A stretch of 64,000 nucleotides of DNA from Stratiolaelaps scimitus (taxonomy: Eukaryota > Arthropoda > Arachnida > Mesostigmata > Laelapidae): NCBI GenBank assembly GCA_019614645.1, contig JABWDB010000015.1, forward strand, positions 4,148,501 to 4,212,500. The letters are read 5' to 3'. Shown piece after piece: positions 12,000 through 21,994 of this stretch. Under the pieces are notes generated by a model. It saw only the letters and a list, made by a program, of their open reading frames with translations. It made no database searches and was not told the DNA's origin. Made by a program: the position numbers and the translations under genes. How positions within the stretch are numbered: position 1 is the stretch's first letter; every line of letters starts with the position of its first letter.

Positions 12000-12830
12000 C
12001 AAAGTTTCACGTCGCCGCCGCCGCCACCACTCGCGCAATGAATCTGAACGGTAAACGTATGGCGCGACACCGCACGCTAGAAGAAGCCTTCAAACCGCAA
12101 ATCCCTCTTTTACTTGAGGGTCCGCAAATCCCTCAAACGCGTCAAATGTACCACAAGAACAACAACAACAACACGAACAACAGCAGCGACAACGACATCA
12201 GCCACAATGCCACTGCCTTGGCGGTGGACGGTTGTTCCACAGAGCTGGCTGCCGGTAGATGGACAGTTAGTTGCACACACACACAAACACACGTTACGTA
12301 TGTCCATGGGAAATGCCGCTGTGCCGCTCAAGCCTTGGGGGGACGGACGGACGGGCGGTCGGAAGGGGGGTCCAGCTACAAGTACGCTGAGTGTCTCCCA
12401 GTGGCTCGTCCACTGGCGTCTGTCTCGTAACGGCGCACGTGGCTGTAGCGGCCTTCGCCACGGATACCGACAGTCGGTCGGCGGCGGCGGCGGCAGACGT
12501 ATTCTGTCGCGAACAGAATTTCTCCCGACGAAGAAACTCGTCTTGCTGTTTGTGGCGATCTCACTAACAAGCGCAAAATCAAAATCACAACAAGCCACAA
12601 CAGCAGCAGCAGCGCCGGTAGCAACGATACCGCTTCATCTGCCCTGCCGATCCGCGGCGGCCCTGGCGTATCACGGCCCAGCGTGGCGTGATATTTATAT
12701 TGTAGATAGAGCTTTCGTGCGGCTGTACATCGGGTGATGAGGAGGGCGGGCGGGCGGACGCACCAACCCCCTCACGCGCCGTATGTTTCGGTGACGGCTG
12801 AACCAAACACAAGAAAGTTGTCGGACACGG
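12000..12830. other. C+G-rich block with AAC and CAG triplets; possible exon of a regulatory gene
   Basis: CpG-rich sequence with open frames on both strands, including 207 codons at 12114-12737 and 130 codons at 12038-12430, both plus. The 12038 frame starts with ATG after a GCC-rich leader and contains five consecutive Asn then NTNNSSDND, the kind of low-complexity stretch common in invertebrate transcription factors. No DNA-binding or other fold is visible, and triplet repeats produce such runs in any frame. It might be an untranslated or first coding exon. Coding status is not shown. Confidence 0.2.
12038..12430 (+). CDS. Candidate exon/ORF with poly-Asn tract (unverified)
   Basis: A 130-codon frame opening at ATG 12038. 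Residues about 41-55 are Asn-rich, followed by a Cys/His-containing but pattern-free second half and a stop at 12428-12430. I recognise no domain, signal peptide or membrane segment. The overlapping 12114-12737 plus-strand frame and minus-strand frames cover the same bases, which argues against confident assignment. Listed only because its Asn run and position in a CpG-rich block make it one of the few frames worth testing with transcript data. Confidence 0.12.
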   Translation: MNLNGKRMARHRTLEEAFKPQIPLLLEGPQIPQTRQMYHKNNNNNTNNSSDNDISHNATALAVDGCSTELAAGRWTVSCTHTQTHVTYVHGKCRCAAQALGGRTDGRSEGGSSYKYAECLPVARPLASVS

Positions 12831-12981
12831 CTGATTTTTTGCTGTTACTTTTCACGGATGCGATCTGTGGCAGGGAGAGATAAAGGAGGAATTATTGTGA
12901 TCATCACAGACCGGGATGAATTCGCCAGATAATGCCGCCTGCAGACAATAGCCATCAGGGACCAACTGTCCTCTGATGCCA

Positions 12982-12983
<2 letters not shown>

Positions 12984-13054
<71 letters not shown>
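12984..13054. repeat. (GGC)n trinucleotide tract, about 71 bp
   Basis: An uninterrupted GGC array of nearly 24 units. It reads as poly-Ala or poly-Gly on the plus strand and as poly-Pro within a 198-codon minus-strand frame (12845-13441). Such arrays form hairpins and quadruplexes and are length-unstable. The open frames around it are caused largely by the array itself. Confidence 0.97.
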
Positions 13055-13500
13055 GGTTATACGTAAACGAATCGCCCTGTCCACGATATCGTAGTGCGTG
13101 GTCGCGTCAATCTGGCGTCTACCTGTGTGGGGGATGCTCGCGTATAGTCGCTTTGGGTGAAGATGCTCGCCAACCATCGAACTCAGCTTGATGTGATTTT
13201 CTGAGCAATTTTCCTCCGCTGCGGCGGCGGCGACAACGGCGCCGGTGACGGCGGCGACAATAACCGGGCACCAACAACAAGAACAGCCAATACCGCAGAT
13301 ATGATTTGTCTCTGTGTGCATGATTCCTGCGATCGGATATCGTCCGCCATTTCGAATGCTCTCACAACCAGAAATTGAATCGGTAAAGGAAGTAGAAGAG
13401 ATCCCGCCGCAGCGAAAGGGGTCTCTACCACTTGCAGGCAATAACCTATGCGAAATGCGAAATGGACTACCGAAATTCGAACGTTTTGGGTTTACCGGCG

Positions 13501-13564
13501 AATTAAAGTACTTGTAATGAAGTAAGTTAGTAAATTAAATTCAATGTAATGAAGTAAGTTAGTC
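13501..13564. repeat. Tandem duplication, 2 x 32 bp
   Basis: Two adjacent 32-bp units, 13501-13532 and 13533-13564, share TGTAATGAAGTAAGTTAGT perfectly and differ at a few positions in the first 12 bases. Confidence 0.85.
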
Positions 13565-13640
13565 TAAAGAGAGAAAAATAATGCCGTCCTCTGCAAAGGG
13601 TGCGAACGATCTTTTTGTTTTTGAGTACACAATTCACCTA

Positions 13641-13745
13641 TTTTTTTTGTTTGTTTCTAAGAGCTGACCCTCAGTTCTGCTCATATCTGACAGGCCTCGG
13701 CACTTAACCTTTAGGTATTACTATGAGGATCGCTCGGATCGCCAT
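13641..13745 (-). mobile_element. SINE, family B, copy 1, 5'-truncated
   Basis: On the plus strand this is T8-G-TTT-G-TTTCT followed by GAGCTGACCCTCAG and the shared body GACAGGCCTC..TTAACCTTT..AGGTATTACTATG, matching the 3' half of the complete copy at 20.61-20.86 kb. The element is therefore on the minus strand with an A-rich tail and lacks the tRNA-like head. ATTCACCTA occurs at both 13632-13640 and 13746-13754, a candidate 9-bp target-site duplication, though similarity to the other copy may continue weakly past the right one. Confidence 0.7.
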
Positions 13746-13754
13746 ATTCACCTA

Positions 13755-14862
13755 CTCATATATAGCTATATACGCCAATACGAGCTCAATCGCCAGCCAC
13801 AAGGCAGGGTTTCATTAGGAGGTGGTCACAAGGGACAGCCGCCGGGGATCGTTCTCACAGAGTTCCTCCCCAACGGCTTTGTATCTTAACGACGATTCGA
13901 TCGAGATGACCGTTTCTGTTGTTGGGGGATAGCGCACAACGGACAGTGTCAACCGTCACGGACGAGTCGCTTTGAACCACTGGAAATAGCAACATCCAAC
14001 GGCTCTAGATTGTGTCCTCGTTGAGCAACGGTCGATCCGAACAAGTCAGTCAAATCCTTGATGTCCGCTCTTATGTAGTCGTGATTTTACAAAATGCTCC
14101 TCGGTCCACCTTTTCGCAGTGTAACGACAGTATGACTTGTTGGCTAGCTTTCACGCCATAATTATACATTGCTATTAATTATCCAACACATTATCATTAA
14201 TTGTTATTACTACTGTCAGTTAGACGGTGCCCACAGACTCGGAGCGCTCAGCTGAGAGCCAGTTGTCACTCGAACTAATTCGTGCAATTTGCGTCAAAGC
14301 TCCAACGGAGTACGCGTTAATTGTGTCTACTCACTTATGATTCAACAGTTGAAGTGGCGATTATACAATATTGTATCTTCGCAGTCGTAACGAGTGTACT
14401 ACAAAATGATATATTACAGTAAATTAAGCGATGAGTAGTTTGTCGATCGTTGAAGCTGACCGCTGAAGGCATGCTATATTGAGGACGGTTTTGTTTAAAA
14501 AGCACAATAACATCTTTAACGGGTGTTTCAGATGTTTAGGCATAATTTTCTCCGTCATTCGTGCCTTGGGTACTCTTGGCCTCTCTTGTCAACACAACTC
14601 AATTTTTGTGTCGTGTTGAACACGCAACACGTATTCCGGCCACGTTACACGTTGACACGTATACCCTGTGACATATGTAAATATAAGCAGTGCCATATGT
14701 GGACACTGGCACCCGTGAACATCTACCGCCAACCGTTCAGTTGCGGCTACCAGCGGAAATGATTCTGTAGATGGTTCACATTTGACCTCAGCATGTCGAG
14801 TAGTAATCCCTATGCGAGATCTGTGTAATCGACTCCACATCGAAATTCGCTTCGTTCTCCTG
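13755..14862. other. Stretch without recognisable gene
   Basis: AT-richer sequence with short open frames only (106 codons at 14589-14909 on the minus strand is the longest touching it). Nothing recognisable seen. Confidence 0.6.
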
Positions 14863-16140
14863 CTACCACCGGTAGGTGTAGCGGTACCGCAGCGTGCACC
14901 GATCGGCACCGGTCGCCGATCGTGACACTGCTATACGCAGCGCACGACACGCCCCGAAGTTGTTCAAATCCTCCCAAGGGCCACTTCTGCCTTTGTTTAT
15001 GCTAAGTGCCATTACTTCTACGGCAACAACTACCGTTACTGGCATTACAGTCAACACCCGTTCACCAAACAATATATTGTAGTAGACCCAGTAACAAGCT
15101 GCGTCGGGAGTGGCCCCGCGTCTGATTGTGAGAACACCAAAATCCCGATCCGTTCCCCCGAAACATTCTCGCCTATGCCGCTGCTGAACGGCAACGCTCG
15201 CGCTCAGACGCCACGACGGCGCCAGCTCGGAAGTCGTCCGATCGGCCGGAGCCAGCCAATAGTTTCGTTCGTCTTCCGTTCGACCTTTCGTCCGACGACC
15301 TTTCCTCGAGCGCTTCAACACTCCTCGCTCTGGGCTTCGCGTCGCGTCGCGTCGCTCCGTTGTCGACATTGGCAGCAGCGAACAACGGTCGGCGTTAGCT
15401 GGCATCAACGCCGTTGCTGCTGCTGCTGCTGCAGTCATTGTTACTGGCGTGGTTCTTATTGCTGCTGCTGCTGTTCTTGTCGCAAGCGAGTGTTCAACAT
15501 CGGGTGTTCTTGTGACGACGTTTCTGCCCGTGTTGCGGTCCGAAAACACGGCCGAGCACGCTACCGTGACGTGGCAGCCAGCGTTGCCTCCCCGTCCGAG
15601 GTGTGCTGTCACCTGCAGTCAGTAAACGCGACAGAGCTTCGTGCTACCACGGACAGCTCAGAATCGTAACCGGTGCAGTGACTCCATCGCATCGTTGTGG
15701 GCGGCGGCGGCGTCATCGGCTGCTTCTGTTTGTCGTTCCATTCATGTGGTGGCGGCGGTTGCTCCGTCGGGTGCTCGGTGCTTGCTCGCGCGCTCGCTCG
15801 CTGTGCGTTCGCCAGTGTCACCCTGGGACACTGGAGTGCGACAGCGATGGCGACGCCGGCGGATGCTCGCTAGACCGTGGCACACCCATACGCCGATACG
15901 GGGACAACTCCGAGATGAAATGGCCCTTGCAAAAAACGGCCAAGCCCGATCGTCGCGAGCGGAGGAGCCGCTGCCGCCGCCGCCACTGCCGCCGGAATGA
16001 AACCCAATGCGGGCCGCAGTCCAGCCGCCGCACGAACCGCCCGACCGGCGGAGCGATACGCAGATAGGCTTTTCCGCCGTCACGTGACAATTCTTCTTGG
16101 TGGTGACGGTGGTGATTCTTCCACAGTGACACATTTGACT
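14863..16140. other. C+G-rich, CpG-rich block holding the longest open frame of the window
   Basis: A 249-codon minus-strand frame (14863-15612) overlaps 164-, 154- and 119-codon plus-strand frames and 130- and 104-codon minus-strand frames. The longest product has Ala/Thr runs from a (GCT)n tract near 15413-15433 and an Arg-rich centre but no domain, signal peptide or membrane segment I recognise. Open frames in four or more phases over the same bases suggest stop-poor composition rather than one gene. A CpG island or 5' untranslated exon is a reasonable alternative. Confidence 0.3.
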
Positions 16141-16400
16141 GAGGGCGAGTCGTAACGGAACGCGCTGGGTAGCGCTGTCGTAATGAAACGAGACCGAATG
16201 AGACAGGTGTTAGCCGAAGGAGCTCTCGTTTGAATGACGTCAGACCTACGTTCTAGACGTTTGTCAGCGGTGACGAGGCTCACGTACGCACAGGCAAAGC
16301 ATATATTAGATATCAGTATACCGGTAAGCAGGCGACTTCCCTTTCCAGAAAATTTCGTTCAGACCGATTCCGGTCGACTCCAAGTCTGGAGCATTTGAGC

Positions 16401-16481
16401 ACACAACAACAACAACAACAGCAACAAACAACAACGACGACGACGAAAACGACGAGAACAACAGCAACAACAACAACGACA
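16401..16481. repeat. Imperfect (CAA/CGA)n triplet tract
   Basis: About 80 bp of CAA, CAG, CGA and GAA triplets. On the minus strand it reads as Val/Leu/Phe-rich and creates two spurious membrane-like open frames (16306-16632 and 16313-16495). Confidence 0.9.
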
Positions 16482-17443
16482 GCACCCCGTGACACTGCCC
16501 TTGCGGTCTGATCGCGTATGCGGGTCGGAGTGTGTCAGATTTTTGCTTCTCTAAAAAAGGGCTTGGCCAGTGAATCTGACTTCGAGGGCCTGCGAAGTCA
16601 GTGATATGTATTGATCGACCACGAGTAGACACTCTACAACTGCTTTCTTATGAAAGGGAAACTTGTATTTGTTTTCTGATGAGCCGAGGATCTATCGAAG
16701 GCCCCGCAAAGGTCAAACCCACTAGGGCCCGTAGTGCCTTCGTCCTGTTTATCACACAGCTGTTATTTTCATTCTCGACTCGAACGAGAGATTCGTATGA
16801 TTCCTGATCGCGAAGGACGGATGAGTTTGGCCTACTTCTTGTCATTGAGTCTCTGTTCGTTGTTCCTGCGCGAATGATATCAGGTGACTTCTGCGGATTA
16901 ATCTCCATGGTCGACTTAGATAGGCTCATACACCACACACACGCACACAGACCCTCAAAGAAGGCCGTAAAGCTATTACGTTACGAAAGCTCAGACGATG
17001 CTATAACTATGACGCGAGAGAGAGAGAAAAGCAAGCCGAGACGAACTAATTAATGTCTGTTTTTCTCTTTTTATATAATATTAGCTGCGCGAACAGACCT
17101 CTGCATAATTAGGCGTGCATTAGCAAGCGTGAAACCTTGGAAGTTCTAGCTCTGCTACGAGACGCTGTGTTTCCAACCCAATTGGATGCTTGAATTCGGT
17201 ATGCATTTGCAACATGCAACCGTTTCATGTTGAGTTCATCTGCTGGACAAGATATACCAGCAACTATGCTGCCAGTTCGAGCCAGCCCGGCCTAGCGATC
17301 ACGATAACATATCGGTCGCGAAATATGCCCGTAGGAGGCAATAATTCGCTCGCGAAGATCCTATTTAGTATAGACGTACACTATTAGCGGATATTTCCGC
17401 GATTTGACATGCTTATACATACGTCTTTTAACTGAATCCAGTG
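16482..17443. other. Stretch without recognisable gene
   Basis: Short open frames only and a GAGAGAGAGA run near 17018-17027. Nothing else seen. Confidence 0.6.
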
Positions 17444-17501
17444 TACTAATTGACTCAAGTTAATGACGGCGTTTCTTCTCTCTGTTTGATTTCAGGTGAG
17501 T
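17444..17501 (+). promoter_or_regulatory. Candidate recursive splice site (zero-length exon)
   Basis: A pyrimidine-rich tract at 17471-17490 (TTTCTTCTCTCTGTTTGATT) runs into TTCAG at 17491-17495 and is followed at once by GTGAGT at 17496-17501. The juxtaposed acceptor and strong donor are the signature of recursive splicing (ratcheting) sites known from long introns of Drosophila and vertebrate genes. TACTAAT at 17444-17450, about 45 bases upstream, resembles a branch point. If real, a plus-strand gene with a very long intron spans this window. Chance occurrence in 64 kb cannot be excluded. Confidence 0.4.
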
Positions 17502-18636
17502 TGCCAACTACGCGGCGATTTCCACAGGTTTTTCGGCTTCAAGCAGGTATCAAGTAGAACGGATAGATCAAGATGAAGCAAGAGTGGTAAATTTATGGGT
17601 AAGGTAGTCAGCGAAAATAGCGCTCCAACCCCTCACTAGAAAACCATGAACAAACGCGTCTACGTCTCTCGCTGTGGCAGATATGGTCTATACGTGTTTT
17701 GTGTATTCATTTAAATCCTCCACACATGTATTTATATATCTGCCGGCCCCGCTAACAATGACAGGAACATGAACGGCCTTTATGACCTTGACAACTCAGG
17801 CCCCAGCAGTCCGACTACCGTGCGTACGCCTCTACGCACACGTTGTCCTGAACTATTTTCGTGAGACCAAGCGCTGGCCTCAACTGATGGGATCTATCGG
17901 TCCATGGAAGGGGTCCATGTGCCTATATGGGCGTTCCCCGGCTCAAACCGTGACCACTGAGTCAGTTCAGGTTCGTTCTCGGTCTGATCCTGACCTTCCG
18001 CCCGCTAGCGAGTAGGCTTCAAACGGATCGCGCGGATCGGGGGACGAGATGACCGTCTAGCGACCGGCGTTGAGCCCCATGGCACTTTGTGGACAAGGTA
18101 CTGCAGCACGCCGCCTCAGCTAAACTATACACTGCCACCTTGCACACGTATGCGGCTAATGCTATACAATCCATATTCGATCCTTGATAGTGCATGCGGT
18201 AGGCTGTTGGTGGCAAATCGAATTAATTAACGGTTCTACTTTCACCAAAGATCATCCATGAAGCCGCAGCCGCGCGTCGTTGCTAGATGGCCAGACGCAA
18301 CAAAGTGTTCGCCAAAAATTGCAGACCTGATTAATGGCCCGTGTAGGCGGGGACAGCAATCGACGCTACAACTACTTGGCACTAACATCGAGTGTGATGG
18401 CTGCACTCAGTGAGGAGGCAGAGATTTCATTCTATAACCGTAAAATGTGCCTTTAGTTCCGCAATGTCATGAACAATGCGTTTCTATTCGAGTAGTTAGT
18501 TAGTTCAAGGTATGGGCGGTGAAGCTCTCACGAGCTAGATGTCTTCCGCGTTACAAACCACAGTGTGTCGAGTTGTTGATAATTGGAAAAGAATTAAATA
18601 AATATATCAATTGTCACACGCTTGTTTATATATCAG
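17502..18636. other. Stretch without recognisable gene
   Basis: No domain and no frame over 77 codons; no repeat noted. Confidence 0.6.
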
Positions 18637-18788
18637 TTTTTTTTTGAGAGGAGGAAATTTTCTTCAAACACGCGAGCACCACCAGGGACATCCCAATCTC
18701 CACTAAGGTGGGCCGATCCAGAGCAGAGATGTTGACGTCGACGACAAAACGCCTCTACCTGCTAAAGCCACCATCCTCTGCTGAGAGT
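18637..18788 (-). mobile_element. SINE-like retroelement, family A, copy 2
   Basis: On the plus strand this starts with a T9 run (the A tail), then GAGAGGAGGAAATTTTCTTC, and ends with CACCATCCTCTGCTGAGAGT. It matches 2842-3004 over its full length at roughly four bases in five, including GTGGGCCGATCCAG and AAAACGCCTCT. The shared far boundary indicates that both copies are full length. A clear target-site duplication was not found; TATATATCA and TATATACAA at the edges are only suggestive. Confidence 0.75.
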
Positions 18789-20589
18789 CTATATACAATA
18801 CTTCAGCAGATCTACCAGCAGATTGCACATCGGGAACGCATTCAGCATTCACTTTCATTGGGTTAATTTAATTACCTGGTTAATAATGATAATAATGAAG
18901 ATTAATACTTAATTAACTAATTTATACATGATACATGAAGACCAAGAGTTCTATGAGCGTGTTTAGTTCCAACTCGATACGATCCAATGATTTGATCGTC
19001 TCGAAGAGCTGTTTTCTGGAGTTATTCAAGATTAATTCATAAGCTCGCCTGCTCGCCTGTTTGAACCAAATCCTTGCGCTGATATACCTCGATGTTAAAC
19101 GCAGTCACTGTACTGAGGTTGAGCACTGTGCGTGTGTCGAGTCCTCGTCTCATTTAGAGAATCATTTAATATTCTGAACAGACTACTAATTGTTAATATC
19201 GCACCGGTTATCATTAGATACCTAGATTCTATCGTATGACTGATGAGGACGCTATCCCCAAATGGCGAAACCAACTAAGGGCAGTATCACCATTGACTAC
19301 TGTAGCCAATCGGTGTATCCATGAACAGTCTGCGTACGACGATACCTCAGGATATGTAGCCTGAAGTTGAGCGTAGCTTGGCTCGCGGGGCGGGCGCTCT
19401 TCGGTAAATTTCCTCTGCGCAGCGTTCCCGCTTAGTCAGCGTTGAGCCTCGATAGGGCCGAAGTGGATGGTTTAAATCCCCAGGTGGCGCCGCCGCCGCC
19501 GCCGGCTGTGGCTGGGGGGCCCGGCGCTGCTCAAGACTAAATTGGTTTCGGTAATTCCCACTCCAATTAGAGCAAATACAGGAAGGGTTTGGTCTCTCGT
19601 ACTCGGAACTCTCTCGATCTTACTCAATGAGGTGCGCGGTTGTGAGTTAAGCTCGGAGTGAGACTATTCGTAATCCTCATTGAATCGAGAAGAAAAGCAT
19701 TCACACATACGATTGGTTTCATTGATAATAATACGCATTTGTTACAATACAGACGTATCGAATATTGCAAATTTGATCAAATTTTCTCTGTCTCTCCCTC
19801 TCGCTCTATGTTCGTGTCCGCGGGTTCTTCAGGGCTCAAGCTGGACGCTGATTAACGCATGCTTGATTCAGGATGCGGAGGGTCAGCGACGCGAGAATCG
19901 AGAGTTGAGCTCATCGCCGGAGATCATCTCGAGCTGGATCTGGAGAAGGCGGATTTAGAGATTCCTGCCCAGCCAGCGCTGTGCAGCACCGGAGGCACCC
20001 CGCTTTGCCATCGTCACTAGTTGCCCGATCGCTTGCCTGATCGAAGCGAAATTCTTCGCTCTCTAACGATGCAAACGTTTATCTCTCTAATTACCTCATG
20101 TCGATGTGGGGGGGGCGCCCACGAGCTGGAGGACGGCTTCTTTTTCCGTCCGGTAGGTGCGTCCATGCTATCGTCCCACTGTAGAAGGAGTTAATTCCCA
20201 TCGAATGATTCGTCTATCATCCACTGTCTGCGAGTGTCTCACGTGTGATTGCAGATGGGTGGGTATGTCATCTTCTCGTAACAGGAGTAGATGACGTTAG
20301 CTGATTCGGTGCCGCTGCGAATCGACACACAAAGTACTATATACGTATTGGTGTAGCGTTTGTAAGGTCATCGGTGCCGTGGATGCTCTCGGTCAAAGCA
20401 ATAATCACAATAACCGCTTCGACGTGTACGGATAGCAATTGCCGAATAGTTTTTCTCCAACAAGGAAGAAAGGTTTCTTGTGTTGTTGTTCATGTTTGTT
20501 GTTGGTTTTTTTTATATGTTCACGCATGTGTAGCGTCACGTCGCGACGGCGTCTTGAGTCATACATAGTCTAGCCCCCAAGGGAGGCGT
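18789..20589. other. Stretch without recognisable gene
   Basis: Holds a short (GCC)n tract at about 19487-19504 preceded by GGTTTAAATCCCC, which resembles a degenerate B box but has no stem-forming context. No recognisable protein. Confidence 0.55.
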
Positions 20590-20608
20590 CTGGCAATAGC
20601 CATAATGA

Positions 20609-20857
20609 TTGTTTTTCGAGCTGACCCTCAGCTGTTCCCCTATGTGACAGGCCTCAGCCCTTAACCTTTCAGGTATTACTATGGGGACCCGTCGGGGCCA
20701 CCCTTGCTTACTCTCTTCCTTCCTCGTACCTGGCGAGAATCTTCAGATAAAGAAAGATGATAAAGAACTCCAAAGATTCTCCGCGTCTGACAGGATTTGA
20801 ACCCGCGTCCCTCCGGTCCAGCAGTCCAAGACGCTCACCACTGGACCATCCAGGGGA
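20609..20857 (-). mobile_element. Complete tRNA-derived SINE, family B, copy 2, with 19-bp target-site duplications
   Basis: CTGGCAATAGCCATAATGA at 20590-20608 recurs at 20858-20876 with one difference in 19. Between them, on the minus strand, lies a tRNA-like head starting TCCCCTGGATGG. It contains the A box TGGTCCAGTGG (20838-20848) and the perfect B box GGTTCAAATCC (20793-20803), correctly ordered and spaced. A body shared with 13.64-13.75 kb follows, ending in CGAAAAACAA. The acceptor-stem halves do not pair, so this is a SINE rather than a functional tRNA gene. Transcription would be by RNA polymerase III from the internal promoter, and mobilisation by a partner LINE. Confidence 0.85.
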
Positions 20858-20876
20858 CTGGCAATAGCCATAGTGA

Positions 20877-21957
20877 ATTATTAATGACGATAAACTATCG
20901 TTCCACACTGCAGGAGTTCACGTAGAATCCCTTTTGAGTTTTTGTGTCCATCAGGTGAACGCGGGAAAGGTTATGTAGTCGTCGCGCCGAAGCGCTAAGG
21001 CTACTCGCCGCAAGGAGAGCGCGGGCAGAACTCGGCGAGGGTAACGGTAATATCGCGCGGCGAGTGGCGGAGGCGAGAGTTCATTCCTCGCGAGGCTGAT
21101 ACCCACCAGAACCTTGCCCCAGCCGGCATGAAACTGATCATATGGTCTATGAAGGACGAGGATAGGACGTTATTTTCGATGGGCATAATTCCGTCGTCGA
21201 GGGCCCGGTCGTTCCCCAAAGTGCGCGCTCATGGGAAACTATATTTCCAAAAATAGCCACTTCAATTTCGCCTCGTTTTCTGCCCGAGAAGAAACACAAC
21301 TTCGAAACGCTGAACCGAGTATAGGAAGATGTCTGATCGATCGAGTATCTCGGAGCTTTTCGGCTCGCTCGGTCCGCTGGATAATGGACTTCTTGTTTTG
21401 AGCTGGCGGGTCAGTTGTTCTGCCAGCAGCTCCGTCGGCTTGACCACTCACAATGCATATTGATAATGCTGCTTGGGCGTCCTATGCGTAACTCGAAACG
21501 TACGAGTTTGACTAGATATGTATAGCGTATCCCCTCCCCGGTTAGACACTAGTCAACATACGACTGTGCAGTATGTTAAGGCAACATGGTGCAACAACGT
21601 CGTACTGAGCACAGCGGCTCCATTAGGTCCGGGTGTGTATTGCCAGGATTAGAGAGTGTTGCGGGTACAGATGCCATCTGACTTTGTTCTTCTGGTGTTC
21701 GAGGACATGCTTGACTGCTTCGTCGCCCAATAGCATAAGGTTCAGAGATACACGACGGATGTGACCAAGAACCGTAGCTTTGCTTGAACGGATCGAAATA
21801 CTATAGCAACCAATAGGGTGTTGGGGTTTTCTGGAAGAACGGTTACACTGTCACGGACTCCCATGAAGGCCGACTACGAGGTTCGCTTTACGCGGCAATT
21901 CGACATGTAATGCGGTTTCGTGTTAAAGGAAGATGGCGTACACCAATTTCGTTGACT
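20877..21957. other. Stretch without recognisable gene
   Basis: Short open frames only; nothing recognised. Confidence 0.6.
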
Positions 21958-21959
21958 TC

Positions 21960-21990
<31 letters not shown>

Positions 21991-21994
21991 TGAA
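21956..21994. repeat. (TA)n tract closed by a CTTCA/TGAAG inverted repeat
   Basis: The AT tract with one TG interruption is bounded by CTTCATATA and TATATGAAG, so the whole segment can extrude as a hairpin. Confidence 0.85.

Noticed and set aside
12845..13441. 198-codon minus-strand frame with poly-Pro
   Set aside because: The frame exists because of the GGC array; nothing recognisable on either side.
14863..15612. 249-codon minus-strand open frame as a gene
   Set aside because: No domain, composition dominated by Ala/Thr/Arg from triplet repeats, and long frames are open in most other phases of the same C+G-rich block.
16306..16632. Apparent membrane protein on the minus strand
   Set aside because: The Val/Leu/Phe segment is the reverse translation of a CAA/CGA triplet tract.
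20779..20857. tRNA gene on the minus strand with good A and B boxes
   Set aside because: The two halves of the acceptor stem do not pair, the D stem is poor, and the segment is the head of an element flanked by 19-bp duplications, so it is a SINE head.
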